Origin: Blastococcus tunisiensis
GTDB taxonomy: Bacteria > Actinomycetota > Actinomycetes > Mycobacteriales > Geodermatophilaceae
NCBI RefSeq assembly: GCF_900112815.1
Contig: NZ_FOND01000013.1
Location: 62,001 to 126,000 of the forward strand
Length of the DNA: 64,000 nt
Direction of reading: 5' to 3'
Shown: positions 9,002-18,093 of the stretch, in pieces
How positions within the stretch are numbered: the stretch's first letter is position 1
Layout: every line of letters begins with the position of its first letter
Position numbers and translations under genes: made by a program
The notes under the pieces: model-generated
What the model was told of the DNA's origin: nothing
The model's database searches: none
Seen by the model: the letters and a program-made list of their open reading frames with translations, nothing else

Positions 9002-10531
9002 TCAGAAGGGCGGCGGATCGTCGTCGGACGTCGGTTGTCGTTCGGCGGCGACCCGCAGCACGATGTCGCCCGGCGCGGTCTGCATGCCGGGTGGCCGGCT
9101 GACGCGGGTGATCCCGCTGGGCGTGGAGACCGTCAGGACGCCCTCGGGCGTCATCGCGTAGCACCAGCCTCGCGCGTGCGTCTTCAGCCGGTGGTGCCGG
9201 CGGCACAGACAGCACAGATTGGCGCAGCCGGTGTCGCCTCCGTCGGCGTGCGCGACGACGTGGTCGAGGTCGGCCCAGCCGGCGCGGTTGCCGCAGCCGG
9301 GGTGGCGGCAGGTGCGATCCCGGGTGCGCGTGAAGCGCCGCTGTGCGGGGCTGGGCTCGTACCGGTCCACGGACGGCGGAGGCCCCAGTCCCTGTCCGCA
9401 GCGGACGGCGGCCTCCAGCTCGCGGCGCGTGACGGCGGCGATCAGCCGCCCGTCGGCGTCGACGACCGCGAGGGACAGCGTGCCGTCGGTCGGCGCCTGC
9501 AGCCCGCCCGGACACAGCGCGTCGAGCCGCTCCAGCAGCTCGCGGGCCAGCGCAGCGGTCACCGGCTCGCCGTCGACCAGCACCGGTGCCCTGCCCGCTC
9601 CCGGCGCGCCGGCCGCGGCGGACTCCAGCGTGTCGAGGGAGGCGACCACCTCGACGTGCGCGCTCACCGCCGGCTGGTCCTCCCAGGGACGGGTCATCCG
9701 GTCGTGCAGCGCCATGCCGCGCAGCTGACCGAGCGCCCGCTCGTCACCTGCCTTCTTCAGCGCGCGGGCCTGTGCGTCCGCCGCGGACCGCACGGCGGCC
9801 GCCTCCGGGTAGGGCATCGTGGCCCGCAGTTCACCCATGCCGTCCCCGAGGCCGCGCACCGTGACGTCGGCGGACCGTTCGGCCCGCCTCCGCCGGCGGT
9901 CGGCGGCGGCCGGGTCGGCCGCGATCAGCTCGCCGCGCACCAGGGCGCGCAACCGGTGGATCGACAGCCCGGCAGCCTGCGGCAGCACCGCCGCCTCGAC
10001 CGCGGCCAGCACGTCGTCCGGCGACTCCCGGCCCGGCCACCCCAGCTCGAGGGCGATCGCCCGGGCCCGCGGCCAGTCCAGAACCCCGTCCGCCAGCGCC
10101 GCCCACGTCGCCGGCAGCCGGCGCAGCAACGTCGTCGACACCTCCCACAGCTGCGTCGCCGCCGTCCGCGAGCAGGTGAGGATCAGCGCCAGCTCGTCGG
10201 GGAAGAACTCCGACACGTCCTCGTCGAGCGGCTGCGCAGCCCACTCCCCGGACGCCGCCCCGGCCTGGCCCCGCTGACGGTCGGCGCCGGCGGGCCGGTC
10301 GGTGGCGAGCCCGACCACCAGCTCGGCCTTGTACGCGGCGAGCGCGGCCTCCACCTCACCCACCCGCTGCAGGTGTGCCGCCTTCTCCTCCGGGGTCATC
10401 AGCCCGACCGGCAGCAGGTCGCCGGGACGGGACGGCCGCGACACCACCCCGGCCGGTAGCACGTCGTCACGCACGGCCGGGCGCAACTCGGCCACCGTCA
10501 CGCCGACGCCGTACGAACCCGGGGGGAACAT
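9002..10531 (-). CDS. DUF222 / HNH endonuclease domain protein (13E12-type)
   Basis: 509 residues. The N-terminal and middle part (about residues 40-340) is the helical DUF222 region found in the actinobacterial 13E12 repeat family. The C-terminal HNH domain is visible as TRDRTCRHPGCGNRAGWADLDHV followed by GGDTGCANLCCLCRRHHRLKTH, with Cys pairs and the HH metal site. Such proteins occur in many copies in Geodermatophilaceae and mycobacteria. They are presumed nucleases, and a link to mobile DNA is often suggested but unproved. TACCGT stands six bases before ATG 10531, a leaderless arrangement. No inverted or direct repeats flank it. Confidence 0.88.
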   Translation of the reverse strand: MFPPGSYGVGVTVAELRPAVRDDVLPAGVVSRPSRPGDLLPVGLMTPEEKAAHLQRVGEVEAALAAYKAELVVGLATDRPAGADRQRGQAGAASGEWAAQPLDEDVSEFFPDELALILTCSRTAATQLWEVSTTLLRRLPATWAALADGVLDWPRARAIALELGWPGRESPDDVLAAVEAAVLPQAAGLSIHRLRALVRGELIAADPAAADRRRRRAERSADVTVRGLGDGMGELRATMPYPEAAAVRSAADAQARALKKAGDERALGQLRGMALHDRMTRPWEDQPAVSAHVEVVASLDTLESAAAGAPGAGRAPVLVDGEPVTAALARELLERLDALCPGGLQAPTDGTLSLAVVDADGRLIAAVTRRELEAAVRCGQGLGPPPSVDRYEPSPAQRRFTRTRDRTCRHPGCGNRAGWADLDHVVAHADGGDTGCANLCCLCRRHHRLKTHARGWCYAMTPEGVLTVSTPSGITRVSRPPGMQTAPGDIVLRVAAERQPTSDDDPPPF

Positions 10532-10537
10532 GCCTGC

Positions 10538-10543
10538 ACGGTA
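10538..10543 (-). promoter_or_regulatory. -10 hexamer of a probable leaderless promoter (HNH gene)
   Basis: TACCGT, six bases before ATG 10531 on the minus strand. At that spacing transcription would begin at or next to the start codon. Confidence 0.5.
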
Positions 10544-10563
10544 GGCCGGGGGTACGACATTTC

Positions 10564-10617
10564 GGCCCCGTCCCGGGACCCACCTCGAGCCTGCGAGGGG
10601 CGGGGAGGACGGGGTCC
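10564..10617 (+). repeat. Dispersed intergenic repeat, copy A
   Basis: Begins GGCCCCGTCC and ends GGACGGGGTCC, with the inner core CGAGCCTGCGAGGGG. The ends pair to form a stem. It lies just downstream of hemQ (minus strand) and may terminate it. It is one of seven related copies in the window. Confidence 0.75.
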
Positions 10618-10621
10618 GCTC

Positions 10622-11353
10622 TCACGCCAGGTCGGTGACGATCTCCGCGACGGACTTGCGGACGCCGCTGTAGAACGGCACCTCCTCGCGCACGTGCCGC
10701 CGGGCCCGGCTGGCCCGCAGGTCCCGCATCAGGTCGACGATGCGGTGCATCTCGTCGGCCTCGAACGCGAGCATCCACTCGTAGTCGCCCAGGGCGAACG
10801 CCGCGACGGTGTTGGCCCGGACGTCCGGGTAGGGGCGGGCCTGCATGCCGTGCTCCTTGAGCATGTCCCGCCGCTCCTCGTCGGGCAGCAGGTACCACTC
10901 GTAGGACCGCACGAAGGGGTACACGCAGACGTAGCGGCGCGGCGACTCGTCGGCCAGGAACGCCGGGATGTGGCTGCGGTTGAACTCGGCCGGCCGGTGC
11001 AGCGCCATCTGCGACCACACCGGGTCCAGGTGCCGGCCGAGGGCGGTGCGGCGCAGCCGGGTGTAGGCCTCCTGCAGCGCCTCGGGGGTGGCGGCGTGCC
11101 ACCACACCATGAGGTCGGCGTCGGCGCGGAAACCGGCGACGTCGTAGGTCCCGCGGGTGACGACGCCCTTGCCGGCGAGCTCCTCGAGCAGCGCGCCGAG
11201 CTCGTCGGCCGCCGTCGCCCGCTGGTCGTCGCCGAGCGGCCGGGCCAGCCGGAAGACCGACCACATGGTGTAGCGGATGGTCTCGTTGAGCTCGTTCGCC
11301 CGCTTGCCGATGCTCCGCTCGTCCACCGGTGTGCCGGTCCCCTGCTCGCTCAT
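10622..11353 (-). CDS. hemQ: Coproheme decarboxylase HemQ (ChdC)
   Basis: 243 residues, chlorite dismutase fold. It converts iron-coproporphyrin III to haem b by two oxidative decarboxylations, the last step of the coproporphyrin-dependent pathway. Visible features: [13 protein letters not shown] at the N-terminus, the [10 protein letters not shown] segment whose first Tyr matches the catalytic Tyr region of HemQ, and [16 protein letters not shown] containing the probable proximal His. C-terminal [19 protein letters not shown] is family-typical. Its start overlaps the stop of a small upstream gene (ATGA). cgoX and hemE lie 5 kb away on the same strand, supporting this branch of haem synthesis. 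Confidence 0.95.
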   Translation of the reverse strand: MSEQGTGTPVDERSIGKRANELNETIRYTMWSVFRLARPLGDDQRATAADELGALLEELAGKGVVTRGTYDVAGFRADADLMVWWHAATPEALQEAYTRLRRTALGRHLDPVWSQMALHRPAEFNRSHIPAFLADESPRRYVCVYPFVRSYEWYLLPDEERRDMLKEHGMQARPYPDVRANTVAAFALGDYEWMLAFEADEMHRIVDLMRDLRASRARRHVREEVPFYSGVRKSVAEIVTDLA

Positions 11354-11535
11354 GCCGCCATTGTCCCCCGCGTCGCGCCGGTCCCCGCGGTGCGGGGTCG
11401 GCTCCGCTCCCGCCGGAGCTTCGCCCGGCGCGCGTCGCGGCAGTCCTCGCAGACGGCCATCGACACCTGGTGGCGGAGGCAGCGGACGGACCGGGTGGGG
11501 ATGGGCAGTCGGTCGGGGTGGTGCTGGTTGTTCAC
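11350..11535 (-). CDS. Small Cys/His protein translationally coupled to hemQ
   Basis: About 61 residues. [26 protein letters not shown] holds a C-x2-H ... C-x2-C arrangement that could bind zinc, followed by a basic tail. GTG 11535 is preferred because GGAG lies 5 bases upstream; ATG 11553 is in frame too. Its stop overlaps the hemQ start (ATGA), which implies co-translation. Function is unknown; coupling to hemQ invites a haem- or metal-related guess but nothing proves it. Confidence 0.5.
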   Translation of the reverse strand: MNNQHHPDRLPIPTRSVRCLRHQVSMAVCEDCRDARRAKLRRERSRPRTAGTGATRGTMAA

Positions 11536-11623
11536 GGAGGCTCCAACACGCATCGGGCCACGCTGATGCCCGGACCCGTGGTGGGCTGGACCACCACGGG
11601 CCAGAGCTCCGGCGGTGCCGTCC

Positions 11624-12145
11624 TCACGCCGGGCAGGGGCGGCGCAGCCACGCGTCGATGTCGATGGAGACGGTGCGCCCGATCAGGAACCGGGGCGCCC
11701 GGATGCCGACGGTCCTCCGGTCGAGGGTGCCCGCGCCTCGCACGCGGATCCAGCCGTCGCGCAGCACCTCCACCGGCCCGGTCACCGTCAGCGGCGCCCT
11801 GGTGCCCCGTACCCGCAGGACGCCCTCGGCGGTCCACCGGCCGTCGCCCCAGGTGAACCGGTCCGCCGTCCAGGTCATGACCGGTTGCCGGTCGCTGTCG
11901 AGCAGCGACGGCTTGCGCAGATCGGCGTCCCGGCGTGCGATCCCCGTGTCCAGGCTGCCCAGGTCCAGTTCGGCGGTCACCCGCCGGGGCGCGCCGCTCC
12001 CGTCGATCTCCACCTCGCCCCAGCTGCAGGTCACCGACCCGTGGGCCGGCCGGCCGAGGTTCCGGACGGCGAAGGTCACCCGGGTCCGGCTGTCGGAGAC
12101 CGTCCACGTGCCGGCGAGGGAGCCGGCCCGGGCCGGGGCGGTCAC
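11624..12145 (-). CDS. YceI family protein
   Basis: 173 residues with the beta-barrel pattern of the YceI/polyisoprenoid-binding lipocalin-like family: GTWTVSDSRTRVTFAVRNLG at the N-terminus, then SLDTGIARRDADLRKPSLLD, TWGDGRWTAEGVLRVRG and a C-terminal RFLIGRTVSIDIDAWL. Family members bind long isoprenoid or amide ligands. No signal peptide is seen, so it is likely cytoplasmic. The start GTG 12145 overlaps the stop of the upstream gene (GTGA), so the two form an operon. Ligand unknown. Confidence 0.85.
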   Translation of the reverse strand: MTAPARAGSLAGTWTVSDSRTRVTFAVRNLGRPAHGSVTCSWGEVEIDGSGAPRRVTAELDLGSLDTGIARRDADLRKPSLLDSDRQPVMTWTADRFTWGDGRWTAEGVLRVRGTRAPLTVTGPVEVLRDGWIRVRGAGTLDRRTVGIRAPRFLIGRTVSIDIDAWLRRPCPA

Positions 12146-12669
12146 GACCGCACCGCCACCGGGACGTCGGCGCGCAGGATGCGGCCGAGCTGCACGCGGT
12201 CCGGCCCCGGCAGCAGCGCCGGGTCCTCGCCCGGCAGCAACGGCGCGCGCCCGATCCGGTTCCTGATCTCGGCGAGCGTCTCCAGACCGGTCGCCAGGCC
12301 GACGACGACGATCCGGTCGTCCGCCGACCGGAACACCAGCACGCCGACGAGGCCCTCGACGTCCCGGATCACCGGGTGGATCCGCTCGCGGCCGCCGCGC
12401 TCGGCGGCCCGCGCGACCGCGGGGTCGCCGGTCCCGTTCAGCCAGGTCAGCTGCGCGAAGAGGGGGGTGCGGCCGACGGCGCTGCCGTCGACACGGTCGA
12501 CCAGCCGGTAGGTGCGGGTGCCGGCCGGGGCCGAGACCTCCTCCGGCCACAGCGCGACGACTGTGCCCCCGTCATCGTCCAGGTGGTCGACGACGACGGC
12601 TGCGGCCGCGTCCCGGGGATCGGTGCCGGCGCCCGCCGGACGACGGTAGGGGTGGATGGTGGCGTGCAC
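12142..12669 (-). CDS. Hypothetical protein, possible antibiotic-biosynthesis-monooxygenase-like fold
   Basis: 175 residues. Strand-helix-strand blocks such as GTRTYRLVDRVDG and GLVGVLVFRSADDRIVVVGLATGLETLAEIRNRI resemble the ferredoxin-like ABM/Dabb fold, apparently duplicated. GTG 12669 has AGGGAGC 6 bases upstream. The gene overlaps the YceI gene by 4 bases and is divergent from the large LuxR regulator (about 160 bases between), which could control it. The fold assignment is by eye and weak; no catalytic residues are claimed. Confidence 0.6.
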   Translation of the reverse strand: MHATIHPYRRPAGAGTDPRDAAAAVVVDHLDDDGGTVVALWPEEVSAPAGTRTYRLVDRVDGSAVGRTPLFAQLTWLNGTGDPAVARAAERGGRERIHPVIRDVEGLVGVLVFRSADDRIVVVGLATGLETLAEIRNRIGRAPLLPGEDPALLPGPDRVQLGRILRADVPVAVRS

Positions 12670-12818
12670 GGGGTGCTCCCTCGGTCGGGGACCGGCCGTC
12701 CCGGTCCCGGCGCGGAGGACGATCCGCCGGCGGCCGGCCACGGACGTCCGTGCGACCACGGGTCAGCGCTACTGAGATCCGGCACGGAAAGGCGGTACGC
12801 AGGACGCCCGACCGCGTG

Positions 12819-12824
12819 GATACT
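12819..12824 (+). promoter_or_regulatory. -10-like hexamer of a probable leaderless promoter (LAL regulator)
   Basis: GATACT, seven bases before GTG 12832; no ribosome site is visible. Confidence 0.35.
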
Positions 12825-12831
12825 CCGCGCC

Positions 12832-15666
12832 GTGGCCACCGCCACCCCGCCGCACGACGTCGACGCCTTCGTCGGCCGCACCGCCGAGCTCGCCGAGCTG
12901 TCGGCCGGCATCGTGGCGGCCGCCGCCGGCCGCGGCGGCCTCCTCCTGCTCTCCGGGCCGGCCGGGATCGGCAAGACGCGCACCGTGGAGGAGGCCACCG
13001 CCCGGGCCCCCGCGGTCGCCTGGGGGCGGTGCGTCGACGACCCGGGCGCCCCGCCCCTGTGGCCGTGGCGCCGGGTCGTCCGGACGCTCCCCGAGGTCCG
13101 GGCCGCCGTCGCGCAGGCGCTGTCCGGTATCGACCTGCTCCGCGAGGGCTCCGCCGACCCCGAGGCCGCGCGGTTCACGCTGGTCGCGACCGCGACCGAG
13201 GCGCTGCTCGACGCGGCGGAGCCGGCCGGTCTGGTCGTCGTCCTGGAGGACCTGCACTGGGCCGACGAGACCTCGCTGCGGCTGCTGCGCCACCTGGCGG
13301 GCGAGGTGCAGCGCTCCCGGCTCCTGGTCGTCGCCACCTACCGCGACCCGGCGGGCGGGCCGGGCGACCGCCCGCTGGACCGGACCCTGCCCGACCTCCT
13401 GCGCTGGCCCACCACCCGCGCGCTGCCGCTGCCCCCGCTCGGCGAGGACGACGTCCGGGCGTTCCTCCCGCGGGCGCCGGCCGAGGCGGTCCGCGTGGCC
13501 CACCGGCGCAGCGGCGGCAACCCGCTCTACCTCCGCGCCGTCGCCCGTGCCCCCGCGACGGCGTCCGGCGAGGGATCGGCCGAGCTGCGGCACCTCGTCC
13601 GGACGACGCTGACGTCACTGCCGGCCCCCGTGCTCGACCTGCTCGACACCGCCGCCGTCCTGGGCGAGGAGGTCGACGCCGGCCTGGTGGCCGCAGTGAC
13701 CGGCCGCCTCCCGGACGAGGTGCGGGAGGGCCTGGACGCCGCCGTGCGCGCCGGCGTCCTGACCGCGGTGCCGGACGTCCCAGGGCGGCGGAGGTTCGCA
13801 CACGCGGTGGTGCGGGACGCGTTCTACGCCGACCTCTCCCCCAGCGCACGCGAGGAGTGGCACCGCCGCGCGGCCGGAGCGCTGGAGCAGGTGGCCGCCG
13901 ACGACGAGACCGCGGCCGGACCGGTCGCCGGGCACTGGCTGCGGGCGGCCTCGGAGCGCGCGACCCTGCTGCGGGCGACGTCGTGGGCCCGCCGCGCGGC
14001 CGAGGCGGCCACGCGCTCGATGGCGTTCGACGAGGCCGCGCGATTCCTGGCGATGGCACTGGCCGCCGCCGACCGCGCCGGACCCGCGCCCGGCGAGCGG
14101 GCGGAGCTGCTGCTGGACCTCGCCACGGCGGAGTTCCGCGCGGGACGGTTCGGCGAGAGCCTGGACCACGCCACCGCCGCCTCGGACGCCGCAGCCGCCT
14201 GCGGCCGGACCGATCTCCTCGCCCCTGCCGCCCTGACCGTGCAGGACGTCGCGGCGCCGGGCTTCCCGCCTGCGGTGCTGCGCATGTGCGAACGGGCACT
14301 CGCCGATCCGTCGCTGGCCGGACGGCCGGCCCTGCGGTCCCGGCTGCTCGCCCAGGCGGCCTCGGTGCTGGCCGATGCCGGGCGGGGCACCGCCTCGACG
14401 GCGCACGCGACCGAGGCGCTGGCCCTGGCCGAGGAGAGCGGGGACCCGCAGGCGGTCATCGATGCCGTGCGCGCACGGATGAAGGCGCACCCGACCGCGC
14501 TGCCCCGGGAGGAGCGGCTCCGCCTGGGCCTGCTGGCGATCGACCACGCGTCCGCGACCGGCCAGCCGCTGGCCGAGCTGTGGGGCGCGAAGTGGCGGAT
14601 CGACGCCGCGCTCGAGTGCGGCGACATGGCCACGGTCGACGACGAACTGGCCCGCGTCACCGCGCTCGCCCGGCGCACCCGCCTGCCGTTGGTGCGGTGG
14701 CACGACCTGCGGCTGCGCGCGTCGGTCACAGCGCTCTACGGCCGCTTCGAGGAGGCGCTCGCGCTGAACGAGCAGGCGCGGGTCGTCGGGGCGACGGAGC
14801 TGACCCAGGACCTGTCCGCCGCGGGCATGTCGGGAGCGTTCCTGTACCAGTACGCGATGGTGACGGGGATCGCGCGGGACCTGGACGGCGAGGCGGTCGC
14901 TCTCATGGACCTCGCCGACGACGTGCCGATCGTGCAGGCCAGCCGGACCGTCGTCGCCCTCGTCGCAGGACGGCGGGACGAGGCCGAGGCCCGGTACGCC
15001 GCCCTGCGGCCCCGGCTGACCGACCCGGACTTCGTGGAGTCGGCAGGCGTCGCCGAGACGCTCGTGCCGCTGGTCGAGGAGTTCGGCGACGCGGCGGCGG
15101 CCGAGGCGCTCGGGGGGATCGTCGCCACGTTCGGCCTGGACGCCGGAGGCGCGGGTGTCTACTGCTGCGGCTCGACGGAGGTCCTGCTCGGCCGGCTGGC
15201 CGCCGTCGGCGGCGGGTGGGACGAGGCGATCCCGCACTTCGAGGAGGCGCTGCGGGTCGACCTGCGGACCGGCGCCCGGCCGGCCGCCGTCAACGACCGG
15301 GTGGGACTGGCGGGTGCCCTGGTGCGGCGGGGGCGGACCACCGACCTGTCCCGGGCGGGTGAGCTGGCCCGGTCGGCGCTGGCGGAGGCACGGCGACTCG
15401 GCATGCCCGGCGCGCAGCGGCGGGCGGCCGCGCTGGTCGAGGGGGCCGGCCGGGCCGCGCGCGCCGCTGACCCACTCACCGTCCGCGAGCGCGAGATCGC
15501 CGCCCTGGTGTCGGCCGGGCTCACCAACCGCCAGATCGCCGGGCGGCTGTTCCTGTCCGCGCGGACCGTGGAGACCCACGTGCGCCACATCCTGACGAAG
15601 CTCGGCCTGGCGAACCGGACGCAGATCGCCGCCGCCGTCATCGGCAGCGGACGAGCGGCACCCTAG
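12832..15666 (+). CDS. Large ATP-binding LuxR-family (LAL) transcriptional regulator
   Basis: 944 residues. The N-terminal AAA/NTPase domain follows FVGRTAELAEL, with Walker A GPAGIGKT near 43-50 and the Walker B-like LVVVLEDLHWAD near 134-145. A long helical repeat region (about 330-860) probably forms TPR-like ligand or partner binding units. The C-terminal LuxR helix-turn-helix is LTVREREIAALVSAGLTNRQIAGRLFLSARTVE, near 881-915. It starts at GTG 12832 without a Shine-Dalgarno site but with GATACT seven bases upstream. LAL proteins are ATP-dependent pathway activators; targets here may include the divergent 12142-12669/YceI pair, as inference from position. Confidence 0.92.
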   Translation: MATATPPHDVDAFVGRTAELAELSAGIVAAAAGRGGLLLLSGPAGIGKTRTVEEATARAPAVAWGRCVDDPGAPPLWPWRRVVRTLPEVRAAVAQALSGIDLLREGSADPEAARFTLVATATEALLDAAEPAGLVVVLEDLHWADETSLRLLRHLAGEVQRSRLLVVATYRDPAGGPGDRPLDRTLPDLLRWPTTRALPLPPLGEDDVRAFLPRAPAEAVRVAHRRSGGNPLYLRAVARAPATASGEGSAELRHLVRTTLTSLPAPVLDLLDTAAVLGEEVDAGLVAAVTGRLPDEVREGLDAAVRAGVLTAVPDVPGRRRFAHAVVRDAFYADLSPSAREEWHRRAAGALEQVAADDETAAGPVAGHWLRAASERATLLRATSWARRAAEAATRSMAFDEAARFLAMALAAADRAGPAPGERAELLLDLATAEFRAGRFGESLDHATAASDAAAACGRTDLLAPAALTVQDVAAPGFPPAVLRMCERALADPSLAGRPALRSRLLAQAASVLADAGRGTASTAHATEALALAEESGDPQAVIDAVRARMKAHPTALPREERLRLGLLAIDHASATGQPLAELWGAKWRIDAALECGDMATVDDELARVTALARRTRLPLVRWHDLRLRASVTALYGRFEEALALNEQARVVGATELTQDLSAAGMSGAFLYQYAMVTGIARDLDGEAVALMDLADDVPIVQASRTVVALVAGRRDEAEARYAALRPRLTDPDFVESAGVAETLVPLVEEFGDAAAAEALGGIVATFGLDAGGAGVYCCGSTEVLLGRLAAVGGGWDEAIPHFEEALRVDLRTGARPAAVNDRVGLAGALVRRGRTTDLSRAGELARSALAEARRLGMPGAQRRAAALVEGAGRAARAADPLTVREREIAALVSAGLTNRQIAGRLFLSARTVETHVRHILTKLGLANRTQIAAAVIGSGRAAP

Positions 15667-15682
15667 GCCGCCGGCCGCGGGC

Positions 15683-16669
15683 TCAGCGCGGCACGACCAC
15701 CAGGTGCGGGCGGCTCCGGCCGGGCAGGCAGGCGAGGGCGGCCAGGCCCAGCGCGACGCCGTCCTCGAGCAGCGCCGCCTGCAGCGGGGGCATCCGGCCC
15801 GCGGCCCACCTCCGCCACCCGAGACCGGCTACCGAGCCCACGCACGCCCCGGCCATCCCGACGACAGCAGGCAGGGCCCCGTTCTCCCGTTCCCTGGCGG
15901 CCAGCCGGGCACCGCCCTCCGCGCCGTAGAGGATGCGTCCGGCGAGCGGGCCGGCGCCGTCGCGGGGCGGGGCGTCGGGGTGCTTGTCGGCGACCAACTC
16001 GCCCGTCAGCGCTGCCGCGGCCAGCACCTTGCCGGCCAGCACCCGGCGGCGGGTGGTGTCGCGGTCCCGCACGACCGCCGTGGTCGACGCGGTCAGGACG
16101 GGGCCGGCGAAGCCGAGCGAGCTGCGGCTGCCGGCCGCCAGCCCGAGCAGGGCCGACCGGAGGACCACGCCGGGCCGCGCCGGGCCGCGGGGGGTCGCCC
16201 GCTCGCGCGGGGTGGGCACCGCCTCCAGCACGCTCTGCACCGCCGCCCCGTAGGCGAGGTGCGGAGCAGCGTCGGCCAGCCAGTCGCCCGCCGTCCAGGT
16301 GCGCGGATCGCTGACGCCCAGCAGGGCGCCCGGGACGTCGGTCGCCGCCATGGCCGCCGCACCGGTGACCACCGCCCCCACCGGCGCCGGGAAGCGCACC
16401 CCGTAGGACCGGACGGCGCTGGCCAGGACGCCCACGCCCAGGCCGTTCGCGATGCCGGCCAGCGCCCCGAGCGCCGTCCGGCGGGACTCCCGCACCGCCC
16501 CGCTGCCCGGCACCCGGCGCCCGGTCTCCGCCGCGAAGGCGTCGACGACCCGCTCGGGCACGTCGCTGGCCGGTCGCCCGCGCAGGGCCATGTCCACGTA
16601 GCCGACGAGGTTCAGGGCGGTGGTGCCGGCCGCACCGGCGAGCAGGCCACGGGGAAGGGATCGGGTCAT
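15683..16669 (-). CDS. Two-part membrane protein (C-terminal half DUF4126-like)
   Basis: 328 residues rich in Gly and Ala. The first half (1-160) has several hydrophobic stretches resembling small inner-membrane proteins of unknown function. The second half, from about 168, holds ALLGLAAGSRSSLGFAG, TGELVADKHPDAPPRDGAGP and LAGRILYGAEGGA, which recall the DUF4126 pattern. This suggests a fusion of two membrane modules that are separate in other genomes. It converges with the LuxR regulator, and GAGGGT lies six bases before ATG 16669. Function unknown. Confidence 0.65.
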   Translation of the reverse strand: MTRSLPRGLLAGAAGTTALNLVGYVDMALRGRPASDVPERVVDAFAAETGRRVPGSGAVRESRRTALGALAGIANGLGVGVLASAVRSYGVRFPAPVGAVVTGAAAMAATDVPGALLGVSDPRTWTAGDWLADAAPHLAYGAAVQSVLEAVPTPRERATPRGPARPGVVLRSALLGLAAGSRSSLGFAGPVLTASTTAVVRDRDTTRRRVLAGKVLAAAALTGELVADKHPDAPPRDGAGPLAGRILYGAEGGARLAARERENGALPAVVGMAGACVGSVAGLGWRRWAAGRMPPLQAALLEDGVALGLAALACLPGRSRPHLVVVPR

Positions 16670-16716
16670 GCACCGACCCTCGCCATCGCGGCCGCCGACG
16701 GCAACCCGACCGGGTC

Positions 16717-18093
16717 TCAGACGAGCGCGTCAACCGCGGCGGAGGCGTCGCGGATGCAGGCCGGCACGCCGAGCCCGCGGAAGGCCGCACCCGCGATCCC
16801 CAGCCCCGGCACCGCGCCGACCGCCGCCCGGATCGCCGCCACCCGCGCGGGATGCCCCACCAGGTACTGCGGCAGGCCGCCGCCCCAGCGCACGATGCGG
16901 GTCTCCAGCGGCTCCGGCCGGTCGAGGCCGAGCAGGTCGGCCACGTCGGCGACCACGGCGGCCGTCAGGTCCTCGTCCGTGCGCTGCAGCTCGGACTCGT
17001 CCCGGAAGCGGCCGACCGAGGACCGGACGAGCAGGGCCGGCCCCTCCGCCAGGTGCGGCCACTTGGCCGACGACACCGTCACGCCCTTGACCAGCCGCCC
17101 GGTCACCGGCGGCACCAGCAGACCCGAGCCCGCGGCGACCTCCTGTGCCGGGAACGCCATGGCGACCACCGCCATGGACGCGTACGGGATGCCCTGCAGC
17201 GGCTCCACCGCGTCGGGCACCAGCCCGCCCAGCAGCCGCGCGGCCTTGCCGGCGGGTGCGGTGACGAGCACGGCGTCGGCGGTCAGCACCTCGGGTGCGG
17301 CCGCCGCGCCGACGACGAGCTCGAAGCCGGTGGCCGTCCGCCGCAGCCCGTGCGCCGGGGTCCGCAGCCGCACGCGCGCGCCGGAGGCGGCGACGAGGGC
17401 GTCCGGCAGCGAGCCGATGCCGTCGGCCACGGTGAGGAAGACCGGCCCGTCGGCGTCGCCCCGGCTGCGGACGCCGGCGTCGCGGGCCGCGGCCGCGGCG
17501 GCCAGGACGGTCCCTGCCCCGGGCAGCTGGGCGGCCAGCGCCGGCATCGTCGCGGCCAGCGACAGCTCGTCGGCGCCGCCCGCGTAGACCCCGCCGAGCA
17601 GCGGTTCGACCAGCCGGTCGACGACCTCGTCACCCAGCCGTTCCCGCAGCAGCGCACCGACCGCGACGTCGCCGTCCACCGACAGCGGGGGCAGGTCGGC
17701 CTCGGCACGCACCCGGGCGACGCCGTCGGCCGTGAGGATGCCGTCCAGGCCGTCGGCCGTCGCGGGCACGCCGAGGACGGTGCCGGCCGGCAGGGGGTGC
17801 CGCCCGTCGGGCAGCACGACGGAGGCCTGCGTGGTGGCGGGGGCGACGAGCCGGTCGGCCAGGCCGAGGTCCTCGATCAGCCGCACCGCCTCCGGCACGC
17901 GGGCCAGCACCGCCTCGGGGCCGGTGTCGTACCAGTGCCCGCCCAGCTCGACCCGGTGCAGCTTGCCGCCGATCCGCGTCCCCGCCTCGAGCACGACGAT
18001 CTCGTCGTCGGGGCGGCGCCGCCGCCATTCGAAGGCGGCGGCGAGGCCGGTGATCCCGGCGCCGACGACGACCAGCCGGCGGGGCGCGGTCAC
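16717..18093 (-). CDS. hemG: Coproporphyrinogen III / protoporphyrinogen oxidase, HemY type
   Basis: 458 residues, FAD-dependent amine-oxidase fold. The dinucleotide motif [19 protein letters not shown] opens the protein, followed by [21 protein letters not shown] and [18 protein letters not shown]. The C-terminal flavin motif is [22 protein letters not shown]. In actinobacteria with HemQ the enzyme oxidises coproporphyrinogen III to coproporphyrin III (name cgoX; older hemY/hemG). GTG 18093 overlaps the hemE stop (GTGA), so the two genes are one operon. HemQ in the same window supports the coproporphyrin route. It is probably peripheral to the membrane. Confidence 0.93.
   Translation of the reverse strand: MTAPRRLVVVGAGITGLAAAFEWRRRRPDDEIVVLEAGTRIGGKLHRVELGGHWYDTGPEAVLARVPEAVRLIEDLGLADRLVAPATTQASVVLPDGRHPLPAGTVLGVPATADGLDGILTADGVARVRAEADLPPLSVDGDVAVGALLRERLGDEVVDRLVEPLLGGVYAGGADELSLAATMPALAAQLPGAGTVLAAAAAARDAGVRSRGDADGPVFLTVADGIGSLPDALVAASGARVRLRTPAHGLRRTATGFELVVGAAAAPEVLTADAVLVTAPAGKAARLLGGLVPDAVEPLQGIPYASMAVVAMAFPAQEVAAGSGLLVPPVTGRLVKGVTVSSAKWPHLAEGPALLVRSSVGRFRDESELQRTDEDLTAAVVADVADLLGLDRPEPLETRIVRWGGGLPQYLVGHPARVAAIRAAVGAVPGLGIAGAAFRGLGVPACIRDASAAVDALV

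Noticed and set aside
9002-10531. DUF222/HNH gene as a homing endonuclease or active mobile element
   Set aside because: No flanking repeats, intron or intein borders were seen; it is a common multi-copy family in these bacteria.
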